A DNA stretch of 64,000 bases from Nocardioides sp. CFH 31398 (GCF_022436705.1 NZ_JAKUHT010000006.1:1-64000), one strand, 5' to 3'. Positions 46,564 through 57,571 are shown, counted from the first letter of the stretch. Notes: generated from the letters alone by a model not told the origin. Numbers and translations: made by a program.

Positions 46564-47276
46564 CCCGAGTAGAACGTGTGCCGGGTCGCGAACCCGAGCC
46601 GGGCGTAGACCGCGATCGCGGGCGCGTTGTCGACGTACACGCCCAGCGTGGCCACGCCCGACGCCCCCGCCAGCGCGCGACGGGTGAGCGCGGCCGAGAG
46701 CGCCGTGCCGAGCCCCCGCCCGCCGTACGACGGCAGGACGGCGATGCCGCGCAGGTTGCCGGTCCCGTCGGGCTGGCGGGCCACGGCGCCGACGCCCGCG
46801 AGGACGCCGTCGGCGGCGCGCACGCCGAGCCAGCACTCGATCCCGACGGTCCCGGGGCGGGCGTGGGTCTCGGGCATGGCCGCATCGAGCACGCCGTCGA
46901 TCTCGGCGGCGTCCTCCACCTCGGTCACGGCGTCCTCGCCGACCACGGGCGCGGGCGGGGTCCGGGTCAGCATCCAGTGCCACGACCGCGGCTCCGACGG
47001 CCGCCAGGCGGGCGGCAGGGACGCCGCGGCGTCCTCGTCCACGATCAGCCGCCACGGCCGGTCGGCCTCCGCCGCGACCTCGACGAGCAGCGGCCCCAGG
47101 TCGGCGGTGGGCCCGACCCCCGCGGTCATCACCCGGACGCCCTCCGCGACGGGCCGCTCCATCTCGACCACGGCCGCCTCACCGCGCCGCCAGGCCCGGC
47201 GGACGGCGTCGGGGGCGACGTGGTGCAGCAGGAACGGGTCGTCGAGCCCCGCGAGGGCGGCAGGCACCTGCGTCAC
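46548..47276 (-). CDS. GNAT-family N-acetyltransferase inserted between rimI and tsaD
   Basis: The 242-residue protein has a variable N-terminal half and a C-terminal GNAT domain ([23 protein letters not shown], then [19 protein letters not shown]). It is antisense to its neighbours and tail-overlaps rimI. The start is 32 bp from the divergent tsaD start. Substrate unknown. Confidence 0.82.
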   Translation of the reverse strand: MTQVPAALAGLDDPFLLHHVAPDAVRRAWRRGEAAVVEMERPVAEGVRVMTAGVGPTADLGPLLVEVAAEADRPWRLIVDEDAAASLPPAWRPSEPRSWHWMLTRTPPAPVVGEDAVTEVEDAAEIDGVLDAAMPETHARPGTVGIECWLGVRAADGVLAGVGAVARQPDGTGNLRGIAVLPSYGGRGLGTALSAALTRRALAGASGVATLGVYVDNAPAIAVYARLGFATRHTFYSGQLAG

Positions 47277-47296
47277 CCGGCCATCATGGCCACCGC

Positions 47297-47302
47297 CACA
47301 AT
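47297..47302 (+). promoter_or_regulatory. -10-like CACAAT before tsaD
   Basis: It ends 6 nt before GTG 47309. A weak match to TATAAT, but the geometry equals that of the other leaderless candidates. The antisense GNAT gene upstream means tsaD needs its own promoter. Confidence 0.35.
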
Positions 47303-47308
47303 GGGGGC

Positions 47309-48352
47309 GTGGACGAGCCCCTGGTCCTCGGCATCGAGACCTCCTGCGACGAGACCGGCATCGGGATCGTGCGCGGTCGCACGCTCCTGGCCGACGCGGT
47401 CGCCAGCAGCGTGGACGAGCACGCCCGCTTCGGCGGCGTCGTCCCGGAGGTCGCCAGCCGCGCCCACCTCGAGGCGATGGTCCCGACGCTCGACCGGGCC
47501 TGCGAGACCGCCGGCGTCCGCCTCCAGGACGTGGACGCCGTCGCCGTCACCTCCGGTCCCGGCCTGGCGGGCGCGCTGCTGGTCGGCGTCGCCGCCGCGA
47601 AGGCCCTGGCGATCGGCCTCGGCAAGCCGCTGCACGGCGTCAACCACCTGGCGGCCCACGTCGCCGTGGACCAGCTGGAGCACGGTCCGCTGCCCGAGCC
47701 GTGCCTCGCGCTGCTCGTCTCCGGCGGGCACTCCAGCCTGCTCCGCGTGGACGACGTCACCGCCGGCGTCGACCCGCTCGGCGCCACCATCGACGACGCG
47801 GCGGGGGAGGCGTTCGACAAGGTCGCCCGCCTGCTCGGCCTCGGCTTCCCCGGCGGCCCGCTCGTCGACAGTGCGGCCGCGTCCGGCTCGTCGGTCGCCA
47901 TCGACTTCCCGCGCGGTCTCACCAGCCGCCGCGACCTCGAGCGCCACCGCTTCGACTTCTCCTTCTCCGGCCTGAAGACCGCGGTCGCCCGCTGGGTCGA
48001 GGCCCGCGAGCGCGCCGGCGAGCCCGTCCCGGTCGGCGACGTCGCCGCGTCCTTCCAGGAGGCCGTGTGCGACGTCCTGGTCCGCAAGACCCTGGACGCC
48101 GCCGCCACCTCCGGCGTCGAGGACCTGCTGATCGGCGGCGGCGTCGCCGCCAACTCCCGCCTGAGGGTCATGGCCGTCGAGCGCGCCGAGAAGGTCGGCG
48201 TCCGCGTCCGGGTGCCCCGCCCGGGCCTCTGCACCGACAACGGGGCCATGGTCGCCGCCCTCGGCGCCGAGGCCGTGCGTCGCGGCCGGGCGCCGTCCGA
48301 CCTGGACCTGCCCGCCGACTCCTCCCTGCCGGTCACCGAGGTCCTCACCTAG
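47309..48352 (+). CDS. tsaD: tRNA threonylcarbamoyltransferase TsaD
   Basis: The 347-residue metalloenzyme has [30 protein letters not shown] (metal His) and the second metal site [15 protein letters not shown], plus [22 protein letters not shown] and [11 protein letters not shown]. It transfers threonylcarbamoyl to A37 together with TsaB and TsaE. Confidence 0.96.
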   Translation: MDEPLVLGIETSCDETGIGIVRGRTLLADAVASSVDEHARFGGVVPEVASRAHLEAMVPTLDRACETAGVRLQDVDAVAVTSGPGLAGALLVGVAAAKALAIGLGKPLHGVNHLAAHVAVDQLEHGPLPEPCLALLVSGGHSSLLRVDDVTAGVDPLGATIDDAAGEAFDKVARLLGLGFPGGPLVDSAAASGSSVAIDFPRGLTSRRDLERHRFDFSFSGLKTAVARWVEARERAGEPVPVGDVAASFQEAVCDVLVRKTLDAAATSGVEDLLIGGGVAANSRLRVMAVERAEKVGVRVRVPRPGLCTDNGAMVAALGAEAVRRGRAPSDLDLPADSSLPVTEVLT

Positions 48353-48425
48353 CTCCGGGTGCTCGCCGGGTGCCCGCCGTCGACTTCCTCCCCCTCCGGC
48401 GGGTACAGCAGGAGGTGTGCAGCGT

Positions 48426-48445
48426 TAGGTTGTGCACGTCACAAC
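48426..48445 (+). promoter_or_regulatory. Promoter -10 TAGGTT overlapped by an inverted repeat, upstream of mscR
   Basis: TAGGTT (48426-48431) overlaps the inverted repeat GTTGTG-CACGT-CACAAC (48429-48445), which would cover the transcription start at about 48438. That placement suits a repressor operator. The regulator is unknown. GAGGGAGA precedes the ATG, so this mRNA has a leader. Confidence 0.45.
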
Positions 48446-48467
48446 ACGGCGCAACGAGGGAGAGCCC

Positions 48468-49568
48468 ATGCAGCAGGTCAAGGCGGTCGTGGCGAAAGCC
48501 AAGGGCGAGCCGGTCTCGATCGAGACCATCAACGTCCCGGACCCCGGTCCCGGCGAGGCACTGGTGCGGATCCAGTCCTGCGGGGTGTGCCACACGGACC
48601 TGCACTACCGCGAGGGCGGCATCAACGACGAGTTCCCGTTCCTGCTGGGCCACGAGGCCGCGGGCGTCGTCGAGGCGGTCGGCGACGACGTCACCGAGGT
48701 CGCCGCGGGTGACTTCGTCGTCCTGAACTGGCGCGCGGTGTGCGGCGAGTGCCGCGCCTGCGACCGCGGCGAGCCGCAGTACTGCTTCGCCACCCACAAC
48801 GCGACGCAGAAGATGACGCTGGAGGACGGCACCGAGCTGTCCCCGGCCCTGGGCATCGGCGCCTTCGCCGAGAAGACGCTCGTCGCCGCCGGCCAGTGCA
48901 CCAAGGTCGACCCCGAGGCCCGGCCCGCCGCGGTCGGCCTGCTGGGCTGCGGCGTCATGGCCGGGCTCGGCGCGGCCATCAACACCGGCGGCGCGACCCG
49001 TGGGCGCAGCGTCGCCGTCATCGGCTGCGGCGGCGTCGGCGTCGCGGCGGTGGCCGGTGCCGTGCTCGCCGGCTCCAGCCCGGTCATCGCCATCGACATC
49101 GACGCCAAGAAGCTGGACGCCGCGAAGAAGCTGGGCGCGACGCACGTGATCGACTCCTCGACCGAGGACGTCGCCGCCCGGGTCAAGGAGATCTGCGACG
49201 GCTACTACCCGGGCGCCGAGGGTGCGGACGTCGTCGTCGAGGCGGTGGGCCGGCCCGAGACGTGGAAGCAGGCGTTCTACATCCGCGACCTCGCCGGCAC
49301 CGTCGTCCTGGTCGGCGTCCCGACCCCCGACATGACCGTCCCCGAGATCCCGCTGATCGACGTGTTCGGCCGCGGCGGCTCGCTCAAGTCCAGCTGGTAC
49401 GGCGACTGCCTGCCCAAGCGGGACTTCCCGATGCTCGTCGACCTCTACCGCCAGGGCCGTCTCGACCTCGACGCCTTCGTCACCGAGGAGATCGCGCTGG
49501 ACGACGTCGAGGCGGCGTTCGAGACCATGCACCACGGTGGCGTCCTGCGCTCGGTGGTGGTCCTCTGA
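48468..49568 (+). CDS. mscR: S-(hydroxymethyl)mycothiol dehydrogenase (mycothiol-dependent formaldehyde/nitrosothiol detoxification)
   Basis: The 366-residue zinc alcohol dehydrogenase has catalytic-zinc [17 protein letters not shown] and GHEAAGVVE, the structural-zinc loop [18 protein letters not shown] site [14 protein letters not shown] and, like class III enzymes, GAFAEKTLV. The absence of a glutathione system and the actinobacterial context favour mycothiol as cofactor. The partner MBL gene directly follows, as in mycobacteria. ATG 48468 with GAGGGAGA upstream. Confidence 0.88.
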   Translation: MQQVKAVVAKAKGEPVSIETINVPDPGPGEALVRIQSCGVCHTDLHYREGGINDEFPFLLGHEAAGVVEAVGDDVTEVAAGDFVVLNWRAVCGECRACDRGEPQYCFATHNATQKMTLEDGTELSPALGIGAFAEKTLVAAGQCTKVDPEARPAAVGLLGCGVMAGLGAAINTGGATRGRSVAVIGCGGVGVAAVAGAVLAGSSPVIAIDIDAKKLDAAKKLGATHVIDSSTEDVAARVKEICDGYYPGAEGADVVVEAVGRPETWKQAFYIRDLAGTVVLVGVPTPDMTVPEIPLIDVFGRGGSLKSSWYGDCLPKRDFPMLVDLYRQGRLDLDAFVTEEIALDDVEAAFETMHHGGVLRSVVVL

Positions 49569-50188
49569 TGGCCGCCGGCACCGGGCTCCGCGTCGACCAC
49601 GCCGTCACCAGCGGCACCTTCAGCCTCGACGGCGAGACCCACGAGGTCGACAACAACGTCTGGGTGGTCGGCGACGACGACGAGTGCGTCGTCATCGACG
49701 CCCCGCACTCCGTCGACGACATCCTCGCGGTCGTCGGGGGGCGCACCGTGAAGGCGATCATCGCCACCCACGCGCACGACGACCACGTCCGCGTGGCGCC
49801 GGAGCTGCGCCGGCGGGTCGGCGCGCCGATCCTGCTGCACCCCGCCGACAAGCCGGTCTGGGAGCTCACCCACGCCGACGAGCTGTGGGACGTCGACCTC
49901 TCCGACGAGCAGTCCATCAAGATCGCCGGCGCCTCGATGAAGGTGCTGCACACGCCGGGCCACGCCCCCGGTGCGGTGTGCCTCTACGTCCACGACCTGG
50001 GCTGCGTCTTCACGGGCGACACCCTCTTCCACGGGGGCCCCGGGGCGACCGGCCGGTCCTTCAGCGACGCCGACCTCATCAAGGAGTCCATCCGCGCCCG
50101 GCTCCTCGAGCTGCCGGACGACACCGTCGTCCACACGGGGCACGGGGAGGACACCACGATCGGTCAGGAACGCGTGAACCTCGAGTGA
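49568..50188 (+). CDS. Metallo-beta-lactamase-fold hydrolase paired with mscR
   Basis: The 206-residue protein has the metal motif ATHAHDDHVRVAP (HxHxDH), TPGHAPGAVCLYV, the bridging Asp in FTGDTLFHGGPGATGRS and the final His in VHTGHGEDTTIG. The glyoxalase II-like layout and one-base overlap with mscR (TGATG) suggest it hydrolyses S-formylmycothiol, the MscR product. This pairing is conserved in mycobacteria (adhE2/mscR and its neighbour), but the reaction is inferred. Confidence 0.85.
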   Translation: MAAGTGLRVDHAVTSGTFSLDGETHEVDNNVWVVGDDDECVVIDAPHSVDDILAVVGGRTVKAIIATHAHDDHVRVAPELRRRVGAPILLHPADKPVWELTHADELWDVDLSDEQSIKIAGASMKVLHTPGHAPGAVCLYVHDLGCVFTGDTLFHGGPGATGRSFSDADLIKESIRARLLELPDDTVVHTGHGEDTTIGQERVNLE

Positions 50189-50220
50189 CCACCGACCGCA
50201 CGTGCCCCCGCAGCCCGTAC

Positions 50221-50244
50221 CGCGGCGTTCCTGGAGACGCCGCG
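50221..50244 (+). terminator. Hairpin after the mscR-MBL pair
   Basis: CGCGGCGT (50221-50228) pairs with ACGCCGCG (50237-50244), 8-nt loop, no T-tract. Confidence 0.4.
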
Positions 50245-50290
50245 TGGACGGCGGAGGTACCGTGCGGTCAACTCGACGCTGGATGGGGCC

Positions 50291-51331
50291 ATGGACGCTG
50301 AGTACTGGCAGGCGCTCTGCGACGGCGACCGCCACGCGTCGCTCGCGGCGGTCCGCCGGCTGCGCTCCTCGGGCCTCACGAACTCGCAGGTCATCAGCGA
50401 GCACATCCTCCCCGCACAGCGTCGCGTCGGGGACCTCTGGCTCGAGGGCGCGTGGAGCGTCGCGCAGGAGCACGCCGCGACCGCGATCAACGAGGGGCTG
50501 ATCCACTGGCTCGGGTCGTTCAGCGACCCGCCGGCCGCCGGGCGGCCCCTGGTGCTCGTGTCCTGCCTCGAGAAGGAGTCGCACGCGCTGCCGGCCCTCA
50601 TCGTCTCCGAGGCCCTGGTCGAGGCCGGCTACCGCGTCAACTACCTCGGCGGGGCGCCGGAGCCCGACGACCTGCTGCGCCAGGTCCTGCGGCTCAAGCC
50701 GCGCGCGGTCATGTTCAGCGCCTCCCTGACCTCGTCGCTGGGCCGCCAGAAGCGCATGCTGAACCAGATCCGCTCCCTCGGCCTGCCCGTCATCGTCGGC
50801 GGGCAGGGCTTCGGGGGCGACGGGTCGCGGGCCGAGGCCCTCGGGGCCACCGCCTGGTGCGCCAGCCCCGCCCACGCCGTCGCGCTCCTCGAGACGCTGC
50901 CGGAGCGCACCGAGCGGCTCCCGGTGCCCGAGCCCACGATGGCCGACGAGGAGGCCGCGTGGATCGAGGAGCACCGCGCGCAGATCGCCGGGTACGTCGT
51001 CGCCGGCCTCCGCGACGCCGACCACTTCTCCGACGAGCTCGCGCGATCCTCGCGCAGCTGGCTGGTCGAGCTGGAGGGCCTGGCCGACCACCTCGTCGGG
51101 TGCCTGTCCGCCGCGCTGGTGACCGGCGACGAGACGATCATGGTCGAGGCCCACTCCTGGCTCGCCCGCGTCCTCACCGCCCGCGACGTCGACACCGTCC
51201 TGCTCGTCGAGGCGTGGTCGCTGCTCGCCGAGTCGCTGCGCGGCCACCCGCTCGCCCGTGCCGCCGTGGCCTCCGCGGCGAGCTACGCCGAGCAGGCCAT
51301 CACCGACGACTCCGACGACCGCCCGGCCTGA
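50291..51331 (+). CDS. CarH-like cobalamin-binding sensor protein without DNA-binding domain
   Basis: The 346-residue protein starts directly with the four-helix B12-binding cap (about 5-80), which contains W50-x6-V57-x2-E60-H61, the W-x9-EH light-sensing signature of CarH/LitR. A Rossmann B12-binding domain follows (about 85-200) with the lower-ligand His98 in EKESHALP (ExHxxP, where ExHxxG is usual) and IVGGQGFGG. Residues about 205-346 are an all-helical domain I do not recognise. There is no MerR HTH. The residue after Trp, a His upper ligand in light-state Thermus CarH, is Leu here. A sensor acting through protein contacts is likely. No cobalamin riboswitch is seen upstream. Confidence 0.75.
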   Translation: MDAEYWQALCDGDRHASLAAVRRLRSSGLTNSQVISEHILPAQRRVGDLWLEGAWSVAQEHAATAINEGLIHWLGSFSDPPAAGRPLVLVSCLEKESHALPALIVSEALVEAGYRVNYLGGAPEPDDLLRQVLRLKPRAVMFSASLTSSLGRQKRMLNQIRSLGLPVIVGGQGFGGDGSRAEALGATAWCASPAHAVALLETLPERTERLPVPEPTMADEEAAWIEEHRAQIAGYVVAGLRDADHFSDELARSSRSWLVELEGLADHLVGCLSAALVTGDETIMVEAHSWLARVLTARDVDTVLLVEAWSLLAESLRGHPLARAAVASAASYAEQAITDDSDDRPA

Positions 51332-51358
51332 GCCCGCCGGCCCGGGGACAGGCCGGGG

Positions 51359-52549
51359 TCAGACCGGCTCGACCAGCAGCGCCGTCCCGGCCCCGGCGAC
51401 CCGGGTGAGCACGAGCGTGGCCGTCACGTCGCCGCTGAGGTCGAGCCGCTTGCGCAGCTGCGCGGGGACGACGTCGACCCCGCGCTTCTTGATGGTCAGG
51501 GCGCCGATCCGGCGGAAGCGGAGCGCCGCGCGCAGCTGCTTCTCGCGGTAGGGCAGCTCCTCGAGGACCCGGTACGACCGGGACAGCGCGGCCGGCCCGG
51601 GGGCGTGGGCGCTCACGTAGGCGAGGTGGGGGTCGACGAGCCAGCCGTCGCAGCGCGCAGCGACGGCGGTGACCAGGCCGGCCCGGACGACGGCGTCGTC
51701 CGGCTCGACCAGGTAGTCGCCGACCGCGCCGGTCGGGGCCGGCACCCGGTCACCGACGGGGTCGTCCTCGTCGGTGAGCGTGGCCAGGCCCGTCGCGCCC
51801 AGCACCGTCGCGCGACGTGACGCCGTCGCCAGGGCGGGACCCCACAGCGCGGCCTCCTTGAGGTGGCCGCGGTCGCTGACCCACTCGGCCTCGACGCCCT
51901 CGGGGACGAGGTCGTGGGGGAGGCCCGGTGCGACCTTGGCGACGGCGGGGACGGGGCCGGTGAGCAGCCCGGTCACGACGTCCCACGAGGGCTCCCAGGC
52001 GTCCGCGCGGAAGGTCCTGCCGGTGCCGTCGCGGCGCGCGGGGTCGATCATCGCGGCGTCGAACGGCGCGAGGTCGAGCGTCGTGCCGTCGCGGACGTCG
52101 ACCGCGACGGGCAGGCCCAGCGAGGCGACGTTGGCGCGGGCGACGGCCGCGGTGACGGGGTCGAGGTCGGTGCCGACGCAGGTCGCCCCGGTGGCGGTCG
52201 CGACCGCCATGAGGTCGCCGCCGATGCCGCAGGTCAGGTCCGCGAACGCGTCGACGCCGTACGCCGCCAGGCGGCGCGCGCGGTGCGCGGCGACGGCGGG
52301 CCGGGTGGCCTGCTCGAGGCCGGCCGGGGTGAACCAGAGCAGGTCGGCGGCCTCCCCGAACTTCGCGCGCGCCCGGCGCCGCAGCGAGGCCTGGGTGAGT
52401 GCGGCCGTGACGAGGTCGCCGTCCGCGCGCCGCCGCAGGCGCGCCTGCACGGTCAGCTCGTTCGCGCCGTCCTCGAGCGCCGCGGCGGCCTCGGCGACGA
52501 GGCGGGTCCCCTCGTCGGTCAGCAACCACCGGAAGGCGTCGGCGTCCAT
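51359..52549 (-). CDS. Class I SAM-dependent methyltransferase with C-terminal THUMP-like domain
   Basis: The 396-residue protein has an N-terminal helical region, a Rossmann methyltransferase core ([16 protein letters not shown] motif [33 protein letters not shown] as the motif IV-like element) and a C-terminal THUMP-like domain ([20 protein letters not shown]). The family probably modifies nucleic acid or an unknown substrate. It is convergent with the B12 gene and divergent from groES. Confidence 0.85.
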   Translation of the reverse strand: MDADAFRWLLTDEGTRLVAEAAAALEDGANELTVQARLRRRADGDLVTAALTQASLRRRARAKFGEAADLLWFTPAGLEQATRPAVAAHRARRLAAYGVDAFADLTCGIGGDLMAVATATGATCVGTDLDPVTAAVARANVASLGLPVAVDVRDGTTLDLAPFDAAMIDPARRDGTGRTFRADAWEPSWDVVTGLLTGPVPAVAKVAPGLPHDLVPEGVEAEWVSDRGHLKEAALWGPALATASRRATVLGATGLATLTDEDDPVGDRVPAPTGAVGDYLVEPDDAVVRAGLVTAVAARCDGWLVDPHLAYVSAHAPGPAALSRSYRVLEELPYREKQLRAALRFRRIGALTIKKRGVDVVPAQLRKRLDLSGDVTATLVLTRVAGAGTALLVEPV

Positions 52550-52604
52550 GCGGTCATCCTCGCAACCCGGCCGCCGCCGCCGTGCGGCCGGGACGCGACC
52601 CTCC

Positions 52605-52631
52605 CTGGCACTCGCCTGCGCTGAGTGCTAG
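52605..52631. promoter_or_regulatory. CIRCE operator (HrcA site) 1 upstream of groES
   Basis: CTGGCACTC-N9-GAGTGCTAG matches CIRCE TTAGCACTC-N9-GAGTGCTAA with only outer-position changes. The -10 TAGTTT (52629-52634) overlaps its right end, so HrcA binding would block transcription. Confidence 0.92.
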
Positions 52632-52639
52632 TTTCGCCA

Positions 52640-52666
52640 TTGGCACTCTCGCCACGAGAGCGCCAG
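52640..52666. promoter_or_regulatory. Second, degenerate CIRCE operator
   Basis: TTGGCACTC-N9-GAGCGCCAG: the left arm is nearly perfect, the right arm diverges at two or three positions. It lies 8 bp downstream of the first CIRCE, in the 5' leader. Confidence 0.65.
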
Positions 52667-52785
52667 CCCGCACCGGGGTGCGGCACCCGCGACGGCGCTC
52701 CCCACCGCAGGCCCCCAGCATCGGCACCCGGCGCGAGCCGGGGCCACCCACACCCGTACCAGTGGAGAAAGTGGAGGTCGACATC

Positions 52786-53079
52786 GTGTCGGTCAACATC
52801 AAGCCCCTCGAGGACCGCCTCGTCGTCAAGCCGCTCGACGCGGAGCAGACGACCGCTTCCGGCCTGGTCATCCCGGACACCGCCAAGGAGAAGCCCCAGG
52901 AGGGCGAGGTCCTGGCCATCGGCCCCGGCCGCGTGGACGACAACGGCAACCGCGTGCCGCTCGACGTGAACGTCGGCGACAAGGTCATCTACAGCAAGTA
53001 CGGCGGCACCGAGGTCAAGTACTCCGGCGAGGAGTACCTGATCCTGTCCGCGCGCGACGTGCTCGCGGTCGTCGGCTGA
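52786..53079 (+). CDS. groES: Co-chaperonin GroES
   Basis: The 97-residue GroES starts at GTG 52786 ([18 protein letters not shown]) with GGAGG 8 nt upstream. It has the mobile loop [19 protein letters not shown] and [19 protein letters not shown]. It caps GroEL. A hairpin with a T-rich tail separates it from groEL. Confidence 0.97.
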   Translation: MSVNIKPLEDRLVVKPLDAEQTTASGLVIPDTAKEKPQEGEVLAIGPGRVDDNGNRVPLDVNVGDKVIYSKYGGTEVKYSGEEYLILSARDVLAVVG

Positions 53080-53102
53080 CGATCGGCCCAGCAGCGCCGT
53101 AG

Positions 53103-54788
<1,686 letters not shown>

Positions 54789-54819
54789 GCCCAGGCTCCA
54801 CCCGCAGCACGTCGTACGG

Positions 54820-54847
54820 CGCCCCCGGTCCGCTCGGACCGGGGGCG
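54820..54847. terminator. 13-bp perfect hairpin after groEL
   Basis: CGCCCCCGGTCCG (54820-54832) pairs exactly with CGGACCGGGGGCG (54835-54847) with a 2-nt loop. It sits between convergent genes and may serve both strands. Confidence 0.75.
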
Positions 54848-54855
54848 TCGTCGTG

Positions 54856-55317
54856 TCAGGCCAGCAGCCAGGCGTAGCGCGCGGCCTCGAGCACGATCCA
54901 GAAGCGCAGGAAGCGGCCGGCCAGGCCGGCGAGGACGAAGACCTCGATGCGGGTGCGCAGGAGGCCGGCGACGACGGAGACGACCGCGAAGGGCGGCAGG
55001 CCGGTGAGGCTCGAGGTGAAGAGCAGGGCGGCCGTCGTCCACGGGCGGCCCTCGGTGCGGGCGCGCCACCGCTCGACGGAGGTCCGCCAGGACTCCTTCG
55101 CCATCTTCCGCCGCAGCCACGGCACGCGGTCGAGGCGGTCGCCGGCGTAGTACCAGACCACCTTGCCGACCATCTGCCCCACGGCCGCGGCGCCCACGAG
55201 GAGCAGCGTCGGGGCGGTGGAGTCGGCGGCCGCGACGGCCAGGTAGGCCTCCACGTTCAGCACGGGAATCAGGGCGGAGGCCACCGAGAAGCCGAACGTG
55301 AGGGCGAGGAGCCACAC
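54856..55317 (-). CDS. Small DedA/VTT-like membrane protein
   Basis: The 153-residue protein has about four hydrophobic segments (VWLLALTFGFSVASALIP; TLLLVGAAAVGQMVGKVVWY; TGLPPFAVVSVVAGLLR; FVLAGLAGRFLRFWIVLEA). The GLPPFAVVS and AGRFLRF elements resemble the DedA/VTT transporter-scramblase superfamily. GTG 55317 is 2 bp after the CDP-alcohol phosphotransferase stop. A lipid-related role is inferred from the operon. Confidence 0.65.
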   Translation of the reverse strand: MWLLALTFGFSVASALIPVLNVEAYLAVAAADSTAPTLLLVGAAAVGQMVGKVVWYYAGDRLDRVPWLRRKMAKESWRTSVERWRARTEGRPWTTAALLFTSSLTGLPPFAVVSVVAGLLRTRIEVFVLAGLAGRFLRFWIVLEAARYAWLLA

Positions 55318-55319
55318 GG

Positions 55320-55961
55320 TCAGGTGCTCCCGGGCACGGGCAGCCCCAGGCGCAGCAGGCGCACCAGCGAGGCCGTCTTCAGCACCACCAGCGCGAGCGC
55401 GAGCGCCAGGCCCACCCACATCGACCCCGTGACGAGCAGCAGCACGGCGACGATGGCCGAGTTCACGGCCTTGCCCGGCGGCGACCAGTTCCACAGCCAC
55501 AGCCGCCGGTCGACGACGTAGAAGTAGTTGGGGGAGCGGATCGGCCACGCGACGAAGGCGATGGACAGCAGGCAGTCGATCACCATGAACTGCGCGAGGT
55601 AGACGAAGACCGCCGGGGCGAGGTCGGGCTGCAGCCAGGCCAGGCCGATGTAGAACGACGCCGCGCAGAGGCGGTCCGAGAAGATGTCGAGCAGCGCCCC
55701 GACCCGGCTCTCCTGGCCGAGCGCGCGGGCCACGGCCCCGTCGAGGACGTCGCCGATCCAGTAGACGACCAGCCCGGCCACCAGCAGGACCAGCGAGGAC
55801 TGCTGCGCCGCCACGGCCGAGAGGGCCACGGCGCCCACCGTGCGCGCCAGGGTGACGACGGTGGGGACGGTGAGCAGCCGCTCGTTGTGGGCGAGCACCC
55901 CGACCCGCGGGTCGTCCGGCGCGACGTCCCGCGGCGGGTCGAGGAGATGGTCGAGCGCCAC
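55320..55961 (-). CDS. CDP-alcohol phosphatidyltransferase
   Basis: The 213-residue membrane protein has the family catalytic signature D-x2-D-G-x2-A-R-x8-G-x3-D-x3-D in GDVLDGAVARALG followed by GALLDIFSDRL. It transfers a phosphatidyl or similar group from CDP-diacylglycerol to an alcohol; the acceptor is not evident. GTG 55961 lies 6 nt after a TAGGTT hexamer, so it is preferred over GTG 55967, which abuts that hexamer. Confidence 0.85.
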   Translation of the reverse strand: MALDHLLDPPRDVAPDDPRVGVLAHNERLLTVPTVVTLARTVGAVALSAVAAQQSSLVLLVAGLVVYWIGDVLDGAVARALGQESRVGALLDIFSDRLCAASFYIGLAWLQPDLAPAVFVYLAQFMVIDCLLSIAFVAWPIRSPNYFYVVDRRLWLWNWSPPGKAVNSAIVAVLLLVTGSMWVGLALALALVVLKTASLVRLLRLGLPVPGST

Positions 55962-55967
55962 GGGCAC

Positions 55968-55973
55968 AACCTA
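55968..55973 (-). promoter_or_regulatory. -10 TAGGTT inside the upstream stop codon
   Basis: TAG of the glycosyltransferase stop is the first half of TAGGTT, 6 nt before GTG 55961. It may be an internal leaderless promoter. The same hexamer serves mscR. Confidence 0.4.
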
Positions 55974-57500
55974 GCCAGCCACGCCGGCGTCGCAGGGGAT
56001 CTGCGGGCTCGGCCGGTCGGCGTCGTCCCGCAGCCACACCCGCGCACCGTCACCGCACACCTGGGCGACGACCCGGTAGCGGGCGTCGACGTCGGCGAAC
56101 AGGACGGGTGCGGCGGGGTTGCCCCAGGAGCCGAACCACGACTGCTCGACGATCCAGGTCGGTGCGGCGGCGGAGTCGACCACGGACCTCAGCTCGCGGT
56201 AGTCGGGGTCCAGCGTGCGCATCGGCAGGCTCCACAGGTGCCGGTACGGCGACGCCATCCCCGACAGCAGCTGGATGTCGGCCCGGCCCCCGAACACGAC
56301 CAGGGTGTCGCCGGGCTCGGCGACGTCCGCGAGCGCCTCGCCGGTGCGGGCCTCCTGGGCCCGGTCCGGCCCGACGACGTTGACCGCGACCCAGGCGGCG
56401 GAGGCGACCACGCAGGACACGACGCTGGCGACGATCACCGCCCGCATGGCCACGCCCCGCTTGCTGGTGCGCCCGCGGCGGACCAGCATCGCCGCGCTCA
56501 GCGCGCTGCCCGGGACCAGCGTGAACAGGTAGGCCCGCCAGAAGCTGCCGCCGAGGAGCAGCGCGACGACGTCCACGGCGATCATCACCGCGATCGCCGT
56601 CGTCAGGGCGGGGCGGTCGCGCCACTCGTCGCGGGCGTGGACGACGAAGCCGCCGATGAGCAGGACGACCCCGGCCACGACGGCGTACGACAGGAGCTCG
56701 AGGAAGCGGACCTCGTTGGCCTCCGAGGAGTACTCGGCGATGACCGCGAACGCGTCGGAGCGGAAGCCGTAGACGTCGTACCAGAGGGTCCTCAGCCGGA
56801 CACCCGCCGCGAGGGCCCACGCCACGGTGGCGACGACGGGGACGGCGGCCCCGGCGACGGCCGCCCCGCCGAGCCGGACGGCGCGCGGCCCGGGCAGTCG
56901 CGCGTCGCGCGGGCCCAGGGTCGCCGAGGCGACGAGCAGCACGGCGCCGAACACGAGCCCGCCGACGAGGTTCTGCTTCATGCCGAGGGCGGCGGCGGCC
57001 AGGAACCCGGCGGCGGCCGCCTGCACCAGCGCGCGGGCCGGCGGGGGCTCCTCGGCGCCCGTGCGGGAGGCGAGCAGCGCCAGCCAGCAGCTGCCCATCA
57101 CCAGCGGCAGCCCCAGCAGCTCGCCCTTCACCGCGACGGAGTCGATGGCGGTGTTGGAGACGACGGCGGCCGTGGCGACCGCCGTCCAGGCCGAGGCGCG
57201 CTCGCCCGCGACGACCCGGGCGCAGCCGGCCGCCGCGACCACGAGCAGCACCGCCGCGACGGCACCGGCCGCCCGCAGCGCGGTGACGCCGCCCAGGTGG
57301 TCCAGCAGCCCCACGAGGGCGATCAGCGGCGGGGGCCGGTCGACGAAGTACGGGCCGTACATGCTCGTCGGCTCCGGGCGCCAGGCCCGGGCGACGAGGA
57401 TGAAGCCCGCCTCGTCGGGCCGCACGGGCCAGAAGTGGCCGGGGAAGCGGAGCAGGGCGGCGGCCCCGGCCGCCGCCGCGACCACAGCCCGACCCCCCAC
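55971..57500 (-). CDS. GT-C (ArnT/PMT-like, family 39-type) membrane glycosyltransferase
   Basis: The 509-residue polytopic protein has the first-loop acidic motif VRPDEAGFILVARAW and a YGPYFVDRPPPLIALVG segment, then about ten hydrophobic helices and a ~110-residue C-terminal extracytoplasmic domain with two Cys. This is the layout of polyprenyl-phosphate-sugar-dependent GT-C enzymes. GTG 57500 is chosen because TAACCT lies 8 nt upstream and homology starts there; an upstream in-frame start at 57548 exists. Confidence 0.78.
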   Translation of the reverse strand: MGGRAVVAAAAGAAALLRFPGHFWPVRPDEAGFILVARAWRPEPTSMYGPYFVDRPPPLIALVGLLDHLGGVTALRAAGAVAAVLLVVAAAGCARVVAGERASAWTAVATAAVVSNTAIDSVAVKGELLGLPLVMGSCWLALLASRTGAEEPPPARALVQAAAAGFLAAAALGMKQNLVGGLVFGAVLLVASATLGPRDARLPGPRAVRLGGAAVAGAAVPVVATVAWALAAGVRLRTLWYDVYGFRSDAFAVIAEYSSEANEVRFLELLSYAVVAGVVLLIGGFVVHARDEWRDRPALTTAIAVMIAVDVVALLLGGSFWRAYLFTLVPGSALSAAMLVRRGRTSKRGVAMRAVIVASVVSCVVASAAWVAVNVVGPDRAQEARTGEALADVAEPGDTLVVFGGRADIQLLSGMASPYRHLWSLPMRTLDPDYRELRSVVDSAAAPTWIVEQSWFGSWGNPAAPVLFADVDARYRVVAQVCGDGARVWLRDDADRPSPQIPCDAGVAG

Positions 57501-57508
57501 GTGGACCG

Positions 57509-57514
57509 AGGTTA
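57509..57514 (-). promoter_or_regulatory. -10 TAACCT of the GT-C operon
   Basis: It ends 8 nt before GTG 57500. The same hexamer precedes tsaB. Confidence 0.4.
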
Positions 57515-57571
57515 GCGGCGCCGAAACACGGGCGACGCCGCTCCGCAACGACTCGGCGTCACCCTGGGCGC

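Noticed and set aside
50189..50290. Cobalamin riboswitch upstream of the B12-binding gene
   Set aside because: The gap is too short (102 bp) and I see no B12-box sequence.
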